A stretch of DNA of 64,000 nucleotides from positions 1-64,000 of the forward strand of contig SHAK01000009.1 in NCBI GenBank assembly GCA_004213515.1, in the 5' to 3' direction. The notes under the pieces are model-generated. The model ran no database searches, was not told the DNA's origin, and was given only the letters and a program-made list of their open reading frames with translations. This document shows, in pieces, positions 29,825 to 39,223 of the stretch (the first letter of the stretch is position 1; each line of letters starts with the position of its first letter). The position numbers and the translations under genes were made by a program. This stretch comes from Limisphaerales bacterium. GTDB lineage: Bacteria; Verrucomicrobiota; Verrucomicrobiia; Limisphaerales; UBA1096.

Positions 29825-30091
29825 CTAATTATCAGATGGTGGTGGTTGTTCCTGCAAGCCAACAGACTCGGCAATATCTCTAAACTCATTTTTTTCAACA
29901 GTATTGAGACACTTACCACGCTCATTTAGCTTTTCGTTAATCTTAACAACCTTTTCGGTCATTTGCTCATGAGTATCTTTAGTGCCACCAGCAAGAACAA
30001 AATTCTCTCCCTGGGTAAGGCGCTTATGCCCATCAGTGTCGAGCCCGACACCAAGCATCATAGCTTTTTTTTCATTACTATCCCTTGACAC
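29825..30091 (-). CDS. Small conserved hypothetical protein
   Basis: The 88-residue protein is soluble and has no signal peptide. The sequence MLGVGLDTDGHKRLTQGENF followed by LAGGTKDTHEQM and KLNERGK resembles a small conserved protein I recall from Verrucomicrobia and Planctomycetes, of unknown function. The longest reading starts at GTG 30091, and ATG codons 11-12 are alternatives. It stands alone, between its own strong terminator and the divergent NAD synthetase gene, so it is probably transcribed as a single gene. Confidence 0.75.
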   Translation of the reverse strand: MSRDSNEKKAMMLGVGLDTDGHKRLTQGENFVLAGGTKDTHEQMTEKVVKINEKLNERGKCLNTVEKNEFRDIAESVGLQEQPPPSDN

Positions 30092-30206
30092 GCCCTCAAT
30101 TTAACGCTTTTGAGAAAGTGGTCAAGGGACAAACTAAGTACTTTCAAGAAGTTTAGATTCTGGCTTTTGTAAATTAGCATTCGCCGATACTTTTCCTGAG
30201 CGGTAA

Positions 30207-31838
30207 ATGAAGATTGCCATTGCACAGATCAATACCACGGTCGGAGATTTTAGGGGGAATTCTGACAAGATTATCAATTCCTGGCTTCAAGCTGATGAAT
30301 TAGGAGCCGAAATTGTAGTTTTTCCAGAATTGGCACTGTGTGGTTATCCCCCTAGAGACCTCTTATTAAAGAAAAACTTTTTAATTGAAAATGAGCTGCA
30401 AATGGAGCGATTGACAAAAAAAGGTGGTAAAGCTGTAGCAGTAGTTGGATTTGCCTCGCAAAACAAAAATGGATCTGGTCGACCTGCTCATAATTCTGCT
30501 GCAGTTATAAAATCTTCTAAGATAATTGCCATTCGGCACAAATCTTTACTCCCAACTTACGACGTTTTTGATGAGGACAGGTATTTTGAGCCAGCTAATA
30601 ACATAGAACCAGTAGAAGTTCTCAATAAAAAAATAGGCATTACAATTTGTGAAGACATTTGGAATGATGATGTATTTATTCACGATAGAAAATATGACCG
30701 CAAGCCCGCAGATGAATTAGCCGCTGCAGGGGCTGATTTATTATTAAATCTTTCAGCTTCACCTTGGTCTCTTGGCAAAGAGCATAGTCGACATGTATTA
30801 CTTTCACAGTTAACAGCAAAGCATTGTTTGCCAATTGTTTATTGTAATCTTGTTGGAGGAAACGACGAACTAGTATTTGATGGAGGCAGCCAATACTACA
30901 ACAAGCATGGCGTACTAGGCGCCAATGCCGCAATGTTTTCTGAAGATTTACTTATTGTAGACACTGAAACAATTGAACCTAAATCGAATAATACAGACCA
31001 AGACAATGCAAAAATTTTTCATGCTCTCTCCCTTGGCGTAAAAGATTACTTACATAAATGCGGTTTTAAATCTGCCGTTATCGGCCTCAGTGGAGGAATA
31101 GACTCTGCCGTCACAGCTGCTATTGCTGTGGAGGCTTTAGGTCCAAATAATGTTCGAGGTGTTGCAATGCCTTCACAATATTCATCACAAGGAAGCCTTG
31201 AAGATGCCGAAAGATTAGCTAAAGCACTAAAAATTCAGTATGATGTAGTGCCAATTGAACCAATATTCGAACAACTAAAAGCTCAATTGGAAACTATATT
31301 TAAACAAAAAAAAGAGGATACCACTGAAGAAAACATGCAGGCTAGAATTCGTGGGAATATACTAATGTCAATGTCCAACAAATTCGGTTCTCTTCTTCTT
31401 ACAACAGGAAATAAAAGTGAACTGGCTGTTGGCTACTGCACTCTTTATGGTGATATGTGTGGAGGTTTAGCAGTTATTAGTGATCTACCAAAAACAAAAG
31501 TTTACAGCTTGGCCAGATGGATCAACCGCAAACAAGAAATTATTCCTGAGGCAACTATTACCAAGCCACCGTCCGCTGAACTTCGCCCTGATCAAATTGA
31601 CCAAGACTCTTTGCCAGACTATGAAGTTTTAGATGACATCCTCGAGTCATATATTGTGAATGGATCTGATTTAGAATCCATAATTTCTTCAGGCCATGAC
31701 CCTGCTGTTGTCCAACGTATAATTCAATTGATTAATAACAACGAATATAAACGTCGACAAGCAGCACCAGGAATCAAGATTACAAGCAAGGCCTTCGGTG
31801 TAGGCCGCCGGATTCCAGTTGCTAAAAGATATATTTAG
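30207..31838 (+). CDS. nadE: Glutamine-dependent NAD+ synthetase
   Basis: The 543-residue two-domain enzyme has an N-terminal nitrilase-fold glutaminase with Glu in VVFPELALCGYPP, Lys in HKSLLPTYDVFDEDRYF and Cys in GITICEDIWND. The C-terminal ATP-pyrophosphatase domain has SGGIDSA (P-loop), TGNKSELAVGY and a final RRQAAPGIKIT. It catalyses the last step of NAD biosynthesis, deamido-NAD plus glutamine plus ATP to NAD. ATG 30207 follows a GAGCGG site. Length and motif order are normal. Confidence 0.97.
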   Translation: MKIAIAQINTTVGDFRGNSDKIINSWLQADELGAEIVVFPELALCGYPPRDLLLKKNFLIENELQMERLTKKGGKAVAVVGFASQNKNGSGRPAHNSAAVIKSSKIIAIRHKSLLPTYDVFDEDRYFEPANNIEPVEVLNKKIGITICEDIWNDDVFIHDRKYDRKPADELAAAGADLLLNLSASPWSLGKEHSRHVLLSQLTAKHCLPIVYCNLVGGNDELVFDGGSQYYNKHGVLGANAAMFSEDLLIVDTETIEPKSNNTDQDNAKIFHALSLGVKDYLHKCGFKSAVIGLSGGIDSAVTAAIAVEALGPNNVRGVAMPSQYSSQGSLEDAERLAKALKIQYDVVPIEPIFEQLKAQLETIFKQKKEDTTEENMQARIRGNILMSMSNKFGSLLLTTGNKSELAVGYCTLYGDMCGGLAVISDLPKTKVYSLARWINRKQEIIPEATITKPPSAELRPDQIDQDSLPDYEVLDDILESYIVNGSDLESIISSGHDPAVVQRIIQLINNNEYKRRQAAPGIKITSKAFGVGRRIPVAKRYI

Positions 31839-31930
31839 TATTAAGCAAAAACATGTTAAGATATGGAAAGGTTCTTCTTGTCTTTAATTAATCTGCATGC
31901 AGTCTCTCGCGTTCTTTAGGTAAATTAAAT

Positions 31931-34147
31931 ATGATTCGAATTCATTCGCCCTGCCAATATACAATTAATATATTATCGCTAGTCATTGGATTAATCCTTT
32001 TATTTATTACCTGCCAGATTTCTGCTGAGGACATATCTATTGAAAAAATCAACCTAAAGCCGCGTCCCTCAATCAATGCGCTAAGAGTTGAAATTCCTCC
32101 AGTAATTGATGGATCTCTCGACGAAGCTGTTTGGGAAAATGCTTCTGTTGGCGGTGACTTTATTCAATTTGAACCAATCGACAACATTGCAATGTCTGAG
32201 AGGACAGAGTTTCGAATTTTATACGATAACAAGGCAATTTATATTGGAATTTGGGCTTTTGATTCTGAGCCTGAAAAAATATTAGCGCGAACAATGTCAC
32301 GCGACAATTTTCCAGATGAAGATGATTACATATTCATCGCAATTGATACTTTTTTTGACCGGCGTAACGGTTACTCATTTGCAGTAAACCCAAACGGAAT
32401 TCGTTATGATGCCTTAATTACTAATAATAGCTTTGCCGGAAGCAGTTGGGACACAATTTGGAGGTGCAAAAGTAGTATTTCCGAAAAAGGCTGGTTTAGC
32501 GAAATAGCTATTCCATTCGATTCCATCTCCTTTGCTCCTAACCAATCCACATGGGGTTTTAATATCTCAAGAACGATACGTCGTAAAAATGAAAAAGGTC
32601 GATGGCATAACGAAGGACGTCATTTACGTACATCGAGTATGGCTACTGCAGGAGAAATCCGAGGACTGAACAACTTGGTAAATGTTAGCAAATGGGAGTT
32701 CCTGCCTTATATTAAGGGCAAATTGAATTACGATCATGATAACAGTAGAAGCTCCACGTCAGGAGATTTTGGAGGTGACATTTCATATAAACTGGCTCCA
32801 AATCTAAATGCCAGCCTTTCAGCAAACACCGATTTTGCAGAAACTGAAGTGGATACTAGGCAACTAAACTTTACTCGCTTCTCTTTAATGTACCCAGAGA
32901 AACGCGACTTCTTTTTAAAGGACTCGGGGATATTTCAGTTCGGCCCAGGATCAAGGTCAACTCCACTACCCAGCACACCTTTTTTCAGCAGGCGCATCGG
33001 CCTAACTGCTGATGGAGATCCAACGCCAATTAATCTTGCTACAAAGGTTACAGGGCGGGTTGGCAAATATAATATCGGTATAATTGGAGCCATGCTTGAC
33101 GAGCAAGAGGACCTAAAGGCTCAGAACACCTATATAACAAGGGTGTCACGAAACATTCTAGACCAATCTACAATCGGCATTATAAATACAGTCGGCGATC
33201 CTAATTCCAATGATGACTCTTATATGATTGGAACTGATTTTAACTATAGAAACACTAAGTTTCTAAATGGAAAAACTCTTCGAGCAAGCCTTTACTCAAT
33301 GGCAAACTTTGATGAAGAAACAGACTGGAATTATGCTCATGGGGGAAGCATATATTATCCCAATGATATAATTTACACTGGTGTTTCTTATTACGAAATC
33401 GATGAAGATTTCAAACCCAAACTCGGTTTCACTAGACGAACTGGAGTTAGGCGTTATGGCTCTGCGTTTTCCATAAGTCCAAGAACTGAAAATATAAAAT
33501 GGCTAAGAAGATACTCTTTTGCATATTTCAACCACTTATACACTTCACTTGAAAATGAAATCGAGACGCAAAAGCATTCATTCTATATTCCAAGGCTAGA
33601 CTTCGAATCCGGATTGCAAATGGCTTTTGAAATTGAGCGAGAATTCGATAAACCTGATCAAGACTTTGAGGTTTCTGGGGGAGGAGTCGTGCCATCCGGC
33701 GAATATTGGATAACTGACTACAATCTAGATATCGACTTTCCGGATTCAGGTTTAATTAATGGTGGTTTAGGCTATGTATTCGGCGACTGGTATCATGGAA
33801 AAAAACAAACCGCCTATACTCGGATTGGATACGACCCTGCCAAATGGCTTAATACCAGCCTAAGTTATACCTACAACAATTTTGAACTTCCAAACAATGA
33901 ATTTGATGCTCAAATCGCTTCATTAAATGCACGAATTAATTTTACACCCGACATGGGATGGTCTCATTTATTTCAATACGATAACGTTTCCGAATCATTA
34001 GGGTATAATACAAGATTCTTTTGGGAATTTCAGCCTGGAAAAAAATTCTATGCCGTTTTAAGACAAAATTATGGTGATGAAAACCATCTATGGGATTTGA
34101 GAAGGAGCGAATTTTCTATAAAATTAGCGTCTACATTTCGTTTCTAA
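31931..34147 (+). CDS. CBM9-like / DUF5916 outer-membrane protein
   Basis: The 738-residue secreted protein has a signal peptide (ILSLVIGLILLFITCQIS). A carbohydrate-binding family 9-like domain follows: IPPVIDGSLDEAVWENA, ILYDNKAIYIGIWAFD, DRRNGYSFAVNPNGIRYDA, WFSEIAIPFDSI. The remainder, from about residue 260, is a DUF5916 region of alternating polar/aromatic strands that ends in EFSIKLASTFRF, consistent with an outer-membrane beta-barrel with a terminal phenylalanine. These proteins are common in Bacteroidetes and PVC bacteria. Ligand and role are unknown; carbohydrate binding is plausible for the N-terminal part. Confidence 0.87.
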   Translation: MIRIHSPCQYTINILSLVIGLILLFITCQISAEDISIEKINLKPRPSINALRVEIPPVIDGSLDEAVWENASVGGDFIQFEPIDNIAMSERTEFRILYDNKAIYIGIWAFDSEPEKILARTMSRDNFPDEDDYIFIAIDTFFDRRNGYSFAVNPNGIRYDALITNNSFAGSSWDTIWRCKSSISEKGWFSEIAIPFDSISFAPNQSTWGFNISRTIRRKNEKGRWHNEGRHLRTSSMATAGEIRGLNNLVNVSKWEFLPYIKGKLNYDHDNSRSSTSGDFGGDISYKLAPNLNASLSANTDFAETEVDTRQLNFTRFSLMYPEKRDFFLKDSGIFQFGPGSRSTPLPSTPFFSRRIGLTADGDPTPINLATKVTGRVGKYNIGIIGAMLDEQEDLKAQNTYITRVSRNILDQSTIGIINTVGDPNSNDDSYMIGTDFNYRNTKFLNGKTLRASLYSMANFDEETDWNYAHGGSIYYPNDIIYTGVSYYEIDEDFKPKLGFTRRTGVRRYGSAFSISPRTENIKWLRRYSFAYFNHLYTSLENEIETQKHSFYIPRLDFESGLQMAFEIEREFDKPDQDFEVSGGGVVPSGEYWITDYNLDIDFPDSGLINGGLGYVFGDWYHGKKQTAYTRIGYDPAKWLNTSLSYTYNNFELPNNEFDAQIASLNARINFTPDMGWSHLFQYDNVSESLGYNTRFFWEFQPGKKFYAVLRQNYGDENHLWDLRRSEFSIKLASTFRF

Positions 34148-34286
34148 ATAATTTAAACTTCTACTCATCAATTAAAAAACCATATTGACAGGAAAACTTC
34201 GTCTAGCTAACAAGTCTCTTCCCTTTAACACTGGGGATAACCGTTCCAAACGACGTTCCTCATAATTCATTATATAATTAAATAAA

Positions 34287-34922
34287 ATGGCACTAAGACT
34301 AGGTGACGAAGCTCCAAACTTTCAATCGGAGACAACTGAAGGACATATTGATTTTCATGAATGGATTGGAGACAGCTGGGCTGTACTTTTCTCTCATCCT
34401 GCTGATTACACACCTGTATGCACAACTGAACTAGGTTACACAGCAAAGCTAAAGCCAGAATTTGACAAACGCGGCGTAAAAACAATTGCTGTAAGTGTTG
34501 ATCCAATCGAAGATCATCATGGATGGATTAATGACATTAATGAAACCCAGAACACCACGGTTAATTTCCCAATAATTGCTGATCCTAATCGTGCTGTAGC
34601 TACAGCTTACGACATGATTCATCCAAATGCTGCCGAGAAATTTACTGTGCGATCAGTATTCATAATTGATCCTAATAAAAAGATACGCCTAACCATAACT
34701 TACCCTCCAGCAACTGGTAGAAATTTTGATGAAATACTTCGTGTTATAGACGCACTTCAATTAACAGATAATCACGCTGTTGCAACACCTGTGAACTGGA
34801 AAGATGGCGAAGATTGTATTGTTGTTCCAAATCTTTCTGATGAAGAAGCCGAAGCGAAGTTCCCAAAAGGATTCACAAAGATAAAACCTTATTTACGTAC
34901 TACCCCTCAACCTAATAAGTAA
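34287..34922 (+). CDS. Peroxiredoxin, 1-Cys (PRDX6) type
   Basis: The 211-residue cytoplasmic protein has the peroxidatic Cys45 in SHPADYTPVCTTELG. The Prx6-specific pieces FIIDPNKKIRLTITYPPATGRNFDEILRV and a C-terminal extension (NWKDGEDCIVVPNLSDEEA) are also present. No second conserved resolving cysteine is seen in the usual position, so it fits the 1-Cys class that reduces hydrogen peroxide and alkyl hydroperoxides. It is followed by its own terminator. Confidence 0.95.
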   Translation: MALRLGDEAPNFQSETTEGHIDFHEWIGDSWAVLFSHPADYTPVCTTELGYTAKLKPEFDKRGVKTIAVSVDPIEDHHGWINDINETQNTTVNFPIIADPNRAVATAYDMIHPNAAEKFTVRSVFIIDPNKKIRLTITYPPATGRNFDEILRVIDALQLTDNHAVATPVNWKDGEDCIVVPNLSDEEAEAKFPKGFTKIKPYLRTTPQPNK

Positions 34923-34937
34923 TTAAAACTTTCACTA

Positions 34938-34972
34938 AGAGGAGCTGCCAGATGGCGGCTCCTCTTTTTCTT
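34938..34972 (+). terminator. Rho-independent terminator after peroxiredoxin gene
   Basis: The inverted repeat GAGGAGC ... GCTCCTC, with additional inner pairing (GCC/GGC), is followed by a T-rich tract. It lies 16 bp after the peroxiredoxin stop codon and just ahead of the DUF971 gene. Confidence 0.85.
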
Positions 34973-34982
34973 TTCACCGATA

Positions 34983-35294
34983 ATGAAACCAACAGATATT
35001 CAAATCATAGGCAATGAAATGGCTATAAAGTGGGAAAACGGTGATGAATCATTCCTTAGCTTAGCCAAACTTAGAAAAGCATGCCCCTGCGCTGGCTGCA
35101 AAGGAGAAATGGATGTAATGGGTAATACATATAAAGGACCAGAGCGGCCATACAAACTCACCTCCTTTAGAATTCGATCTATTAAGTACGTTGGGGGATA
35201 TGCTATTCAACCTATCTGGGAAGATGATCACAGCACCGGCTTATATGCTTATGATTACCTTCGCGCCGTGGCTGATTCACCGGGGAGTGAGTAG
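34983..35294 (+). CDS. DUF971 (gamma-butyrobetaine hydroxylase-like N-terminal) protein
   Basis: The 103-residue protein matches the DUF971 family: IKWENGDESFLSLAKLRKACPCAGCKGE contains the two-cysteine pair followed by a third (CPCAGC), and the C-terminus has YAIQPIWEDDHSTGLYAYDYLR. Stand-alone DUF971 proteins are found near iron-sulfur assembly or Mrp/ApbC genes in other bacteria, but no such neighbour is present here. A role in metal handling is possible, but not shown. Confidence 0.9.
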   Translation: MKPTDIQIIGNEMAIKWENGDESFLSLAKLRKACPCAGCKGEMDVMGNTYKGPERPYKLTSFRIRSIKYVGGYAIQPIWEDDHSTGLYAYDYLRAVADSPGSE

Positions 35295-35339
35295 TAACAA
35301 ATTGTTTGAGGCTGTGTATCTAAGTGGCTAAATTTAGCT

Positions 35340-36584
35340 ATGCGTTTCGTAACTATTCTGCTTTGTCTATTATTACTTCACCTTAGCCAAAACTTAGGTC
35401 AGGCACGGATTTCCCTCGGCAATGAAGTCCTTGCCATGCACAGTTATAAAACACTACAAGGCAAACGTGTTGGACTTTTGACCAACACATCTGGAGTAGA
35501 CGGTCGTGGCCGTTCAATTATTGACATTCTCCATAAATCACCAAAAGTAAATCTCGTTGCATTATTTGGAGCCGAGCACGGCGTAGATGGTAAAGTTCCC
35601 GCAGGCAAGGAATTTCCTAATAGCACCCATCGGCGAACCGGCCTTCCCATTTATTCTCTTTACGGCCCAGGTCCAATTCGCAAACCAACTCCCGTAATGC
35701 TCCAAAAAGTTGATTGTCTTGTATATGATATTCAAGATACCGGAGCACGGTCATACACCTTCATCAGTACAATGGGTTTGTGTATGGAAGAATGTGGAAA
35801 GGCTGGAGTAGAGTTTATCGTACTAGACAGGCCCAATCCACTTGGGGGTGTTCGGGTCGAAGGACTCATTCTCAATCCACGCTTCAAATCACTAGTTGGC
35901 CAATGGAAAATTCCGTACGTATATGGAATGACCTCTGGTGAACTTGCTTATATGATTAGTGGCGAAGGATGGATTAGTCATCGACCTAAAATTTCCATTG
36001 TCAAAATGAAAGGATGGAAACGGTCCATGACATGGAAAGGCACTGGACTTAAGTGGGTTCCTACTTCGCCAAACATTCCTCATGGAGACTCGCCCATGCA
36101 CTATGTCTCTACTGGAGTACTAGGCGAACTTGGAGCAGGCAGTGGCCTAAGTATTGGCATAGGTGAAGGCATGCCATTTGAATGTGTCGTCTCCTCTTGG
36201 ATGAACACTGAGGGCATGGCTCGTTACCTAAATAATAAAAAATTACCCGGAGTTCGTTTTGAACCAATACGTTTCAAAAGCCGCCGCGTAAAAAATCGCA
36301 TTTACTCCGGGGTCAGAGTTCGTTTCACAAATCGTTCTATAGCTCCGCTCATGCCAATCAATTATCATATTATTGACGCTGTAAAAGTAATCTCTAAGCG
36401 AGACCTATTCGCTACACGCTCCAAGAGTGGCCGCAGTTTTAACATGTTCGACAAAGTCAACGGCACAGATATTATTCGACGCGACTTGGCAGCAGGCCGC
36501 ACTGGCGGGCAAATCGTCAAGTCTTGGAACAAGGATGAAGCGCGCTTTCGCCAACAACGTGCCAAATACCTGCTATATAACTAA
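35340..36584 (+). CDS. DUF1343 / NamZ-type exo-beta-N-acetylmuramidase
   Basis: The 414-residue protein has a signal peptide (FVTILLCLLLLHLSQNLGQA). It shows the DUF1343 motifs GKRVGLLTNTSGVD, LFGAEHGVDGKVPAG, VDCLVYDIQDTGARSYTFISTM, VLDRPNPLGG and SPNIPHGDSPMHY. Characterised members (NamZ) release terminal N-acetylmuramic acid from peptidoglycan fragments. Export suggests cell-wall recycling or digestion of foreign peptidoglycan. It has its own start 45 bp after the DUF971 gene. Confidence 0.93.
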   Translation: MRFVTILLCLLLLHLSQNLGQARISLGNEVLAMHSYKTLQGKRVGLLTNTSGVDGRGRSIIDILHKSPKVNLVALFGAEHGVDGKVPAGKEFPNSTHRRTGLPIYSLYGPGPIRKPTPVMLQKVDCLVYDIQDTGARSYTFISTMGLCMEECGKAGVEFIVLDRPNPLGGVRVEGLILNPRFKSLVGQWKIPYVYGMTSGELAYMISGEGWISHRPKISIVKMKGWKRSMTWKGTGLKWVPTSPNIPHGDSPMHYVSTGVLGELGAGSGLSIGIGEGMPFECVVSSWMNTEGMARYLNNKKLPGVRFEPIRFKSRRVKNRIYSGVRVRFTNRSIAPLMPINYHIIDAVKVISKRDLFATRSKSGRSFNMFDKVNGTDIIRRDLAAGRTGGQIVKSWNKDEARFRQQRAKYLLYN

Positions 36585-36703
36585 CTATTGCAGAGAAGAA
36601 CTTTCAAAAATACTTTTTTTTCCTGACAAAATCCTTAAAGTTTCTTGCCGTTTGATACCGCGAGAAAACTCGCCTCAATTGATCAAATTTATATCAAGAA
36701 TTT

Positions 36704-38956
36704 ATGAGTAAATATTCCCAAGAAGCCTGGAAAAATCAGCAGTACCGAAACGATCAACTTATCGAGAACTCGAAGTTTATGCGCTCGACTGTGACATCAA
36801 AGGTACTTCCTTTCAGTATTGACATCGCAAACACCAACGCGCTGGACCAAAAACAAATTGAAACACTACAGGCTCTAGAAATTGAAGCCGCCCGAATTTC
36901 AATTTCTTCACTAGCATCCCTAGCTACTATTGGAGAACTTGACCACTTAGGAGGAGGACTTGATTTAATTCCAAGTCTAATGCTTACACTCGCTGCAACA
37001 GATTACAAAAAAGTTCAGTACACAATTGAAAATGCTCATGCAAGTATTGGCTACTATGCCTCTCTAGCCACTTTGGGCTATGTGGATCGAGAATCGGTTA
37101 TTCATAAATTCCGACGTGGACTCGATATACCTGGTCATGTTTCTTGGGTTCCAGGAGGAACTCAGCTTAATGGAGGAAGGCTGGGAGTAATGATACCGGT
37201 TGCTGCCGGACAAGCAATGGGAATGAGAGCAAGAGATCCTCAATCATGGGTCGTTTGCCATTGTGGCGATGCTGGATGGATTGCTGGCCAAGCACTAAAT
37301 GGGTTTAATGCTGCTGACATTGGTAATCTTCCACTAACTTTTGTAATGCAACGCAACGGCATTCAACTGTCTGACTCAAATAAAAATGTAATGGATAAGG
37401 ATCCTAGAAAGATCATTGAAGCCATGGGTGTTGAGATAGTTGAATTAAAATCACTATTTGATACTAGTGAAATGTTTAAAGCCTACAAATATGCGCACAG
37501 CAAGGCCATGGAAGGTCGACCAACATTACTTTTTCCAACCGGCTATTCCTCATCCGAAGGAGAAAAAGTTGACTTTAAATGGCTAGCAAATCGATTTGAT
37601 ATAGAACCTGAAATTGAAACTATTACATCTAAAAATAAAATTAATATGGACCAGGAGATCTGGGTGCCTGGGGCCTTAATGAGTTATCGTGATACAGTGC
37701 CGATGCTTGAGTGTGTACTACTAGTTAACGACCTACCCGGAGGAGTTGGTCATCATGATGGTCATATGAAGGGACGAGATGAATCAGAAGTATTGGCCAA
37801 CGTGATGCTAACTCGTAATGAAGCACAACAAAATGCTTTCGATGAGATTTCTGTAGCAACTAAAAAAGAAGTAACTACTAACGCGCGACCTAAAAGTGGT
37901 TCAAATAATCTAATACTTAGCCCTGAGCAACTGAAAGAAATCAACCTACCCGAAGTTGGAAAAAAGAGTAGTGCCCGAGCCGGTTCAGAAGCTGGCTACG
38001 CCGCCGTAGCCAAAGCTTATCCAAATGACACATTCATTGTAAGTTGTGATCTCAATCCATCAACTAAACTTGGCAAAGCTGCTGCATTAATCCCATCTCA
38101 AAATCAAATTGAATTGAGCATTGAAGAACAAGTGGCTCTCCTTCTCGCCGACGGTTTAGCAATGAGCTCTTATAAACCACAGGTCAATATAGTCTCAACA
38201 TTCTCTGCTTTCTTTGAGGGTATCGCGCGCGAAGGCCTAGAGCTTTGGAGATATCAAAGGAATCTCAACGGAATAAACGAAGGTCTAAATGTAATTATGC
38301 ACATGAGTCACGTCGGCGCTTGCACAGGAAGAGATCACTTTTCTGGATGGAGTCTTGACTGGGTATCTCTTGCAATGGGTTATCTTCCATATACAGATCG
38401 TTTTTACGCCCCTGCTGATGCTAGAGGCGCATTTGTTGCCGTAAAAGATGCATGTGCCCGTTATGGGGCACATATAGTTGCTATACCAAGAGACAACTTA
38501 ATTGTTTTATCAGATGATCAAGGGGCCCCGCTTTACAACCCTGAAAGCGAATGGGAAGCCGTCACATTACTTCGCAAGTACGATAACGCGAAGACTGTGA
38601 TTTTGGCCCTAGGCGCAACAGCCGGTATTGCCCAACAAGCTGCAGAGGAGCTTGATGGGAAAGCTGACATTTATGTAATCAATGGTTTACCCCTGCCGAA
38701 TGATTTTCTTTCAAATATTTTTGATAAATACGACAACGTTGTGACTGCCGAAGACGGTATTATAGGAACTCGAGATTGCGGAATTCGAGGCTTCGCAAGC
38801 ATGGTGATCTCTGCGGCTAGCAATACTAACACTAAGACCGAGCACATCGGGATTATTGATCCGAAAATTGCACCATCAGAAGGACACGAAGAGGTTTGGG
38901 AGCACTTTGGTATCACTGCTAGCGCAATAGTTTCCGCAGTAAAATCATTGGAATAA
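36704..38956 (+). CDS. Transketolase-family thiamine-diphosphate enzyme
   Basis: The 750-residue protein has the three-domain order of transketolase/pyruvate-dehydrogenase-E1-like enzymes. A ThDP pyrophosphate-binding segment (CGDAGWIAGQALNGFNAADIGNLPLTFVMQRNG) lies near residues 185-225, with GDAG in place of the usual GDG. A pyrimidine-binding domain with ELSIEEQVALLLADGLA follows, and then a transketolase C-terminal domain (TVILALGATAGIAQQAAEEL). Sequence details do not match the canonical tkt gene, so the substrate is uncertain; I avoid a gene symbol. It appears monocistronic, with a strong terminator downstream. Confidence 0.72.
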   Translation: MSKYSQEAWKNQQYRNDQLIENSKFMRSTVTSKVLPFSIDIANTNALDQKQIETLQALEIEAARISISSLASLATIGELDHLGGGLDLIPSLMLTLAATDYKKVQYTIENAHASIGYYASLATLGYVDRESVIHKFRRGLDIPGHVSWVPGGTQLNGGRLGVMIPVAAGQAMGMRARDPQSWVVCHCGDAGWIAGQALNGFNAADIGNLPLTFVMQRNGIQLSDSNKNVMDKDPRKIIEAMGVEIVELKSLFDTSEMFKAYKYAHSKAMEGRPTLLFPTGYSSSEGEKVDFKWLANRFDIEPEIETITSKNKINMDQEIWVPGALMSYRDTVPMLECVLLVNDLPGGVGHHDGHMKGRDESEVLANVMLTRNEAQQNAFDEISVATKKEVTTNARPKSGSNNLILSPEQLKEINLPEVGKKSSARAGSEAGYAAVAKAYPNDTFIVSCDLNPSTKLGKAAALIPSQNQIELSIEEQVALLLADGLAMSSYKPQVNIVSTFSAFFEGIAREGLELWRYQRNLNGINEGLNVIMHMSHVGACTGRDHFSGWSLDWVSLAMGYLPYTDRFYAPADARGAFVAVKDACARYGAHIVAIPRDNLIVLSDDQGAPLYNPESEWEAVTLLRKYDNAKTVILALGATAGIAQQAAEELDGKADIYVINGLPLPNDFLSNIFDKYDNVVTAEDGIIGTRDCGIRGFASMVISAASNTNTKTEHIGIIDPKIAPSEGHEEVWEHFGITASAIVSAVKSLE

Positions 38957-39015
38957 ATCTTCCAATACTCCAGATTAGACTCATAAAAGAGAGTGTCTTA
39001 ATAAAATTAATAACT

Positions 39016-39051
39016 AAAATAGCCGGCTTTCTTATGAAAACCGGCTATTTT
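39016..39051. terminator. Bidirectional terminator between transketolase-like gene and tRNA-Tyr
   Basis: An 11-bp inverted repeat (AAAATAGCCGG ... CCGGCTATTTT) has a 14-base loop and A/T tracts on both flanks. It can end transcription of the plus-strand transketolase-like gene and of the minus-strand tRNA. Confidence 0.85.
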
Positions 39052-39059
39052 AAAAATAA

Positions 39060-39144
39060 TGGTGGTAGGAGCAGGACTCGAACCTGCGAAGGCGTAGCCA
39101 GCTGATTTACAGTCAGCCCCGTTTGACCACTTCGGTATCCTACC
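39060..39144 (-). tRNA. tRNA-Tyr (anticodon GUA), CCA encoded
   Basis: Read on the minus strand, the sequence begins GGTAGGA and ends TCCTACC + A + CCA, so the acceptor stem pairs perfectly and the CCA end is genomically encoded. The anticodon loop CTGTAAA sits between GCTGA and TCAGC, giving anticodon GUA (Tyr). The T arm is GCAGGTTCGAGTCCTGC, and a long variable arm, as in class II tRNAs, is present (GGCTACGCCTTC). Length is 85 bases including CCA. Confidence 0.96.
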
Positions 39145-39223
39145 ATCCCATAAAGGGCGGGCGGATTACGCCAAAATGTGGCGCGCTTGTCAAACCTCCA
39201 ATCCATACTTATCTTCTTCGCCC

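Noticed and set aside
39176-39223. 16-residue N-terminal extension of Ffh
   Set aside because: Ffh proteins begin with MF-x-SLS-type sequences, which occur here at 39224. The extension is unrelated in composition.
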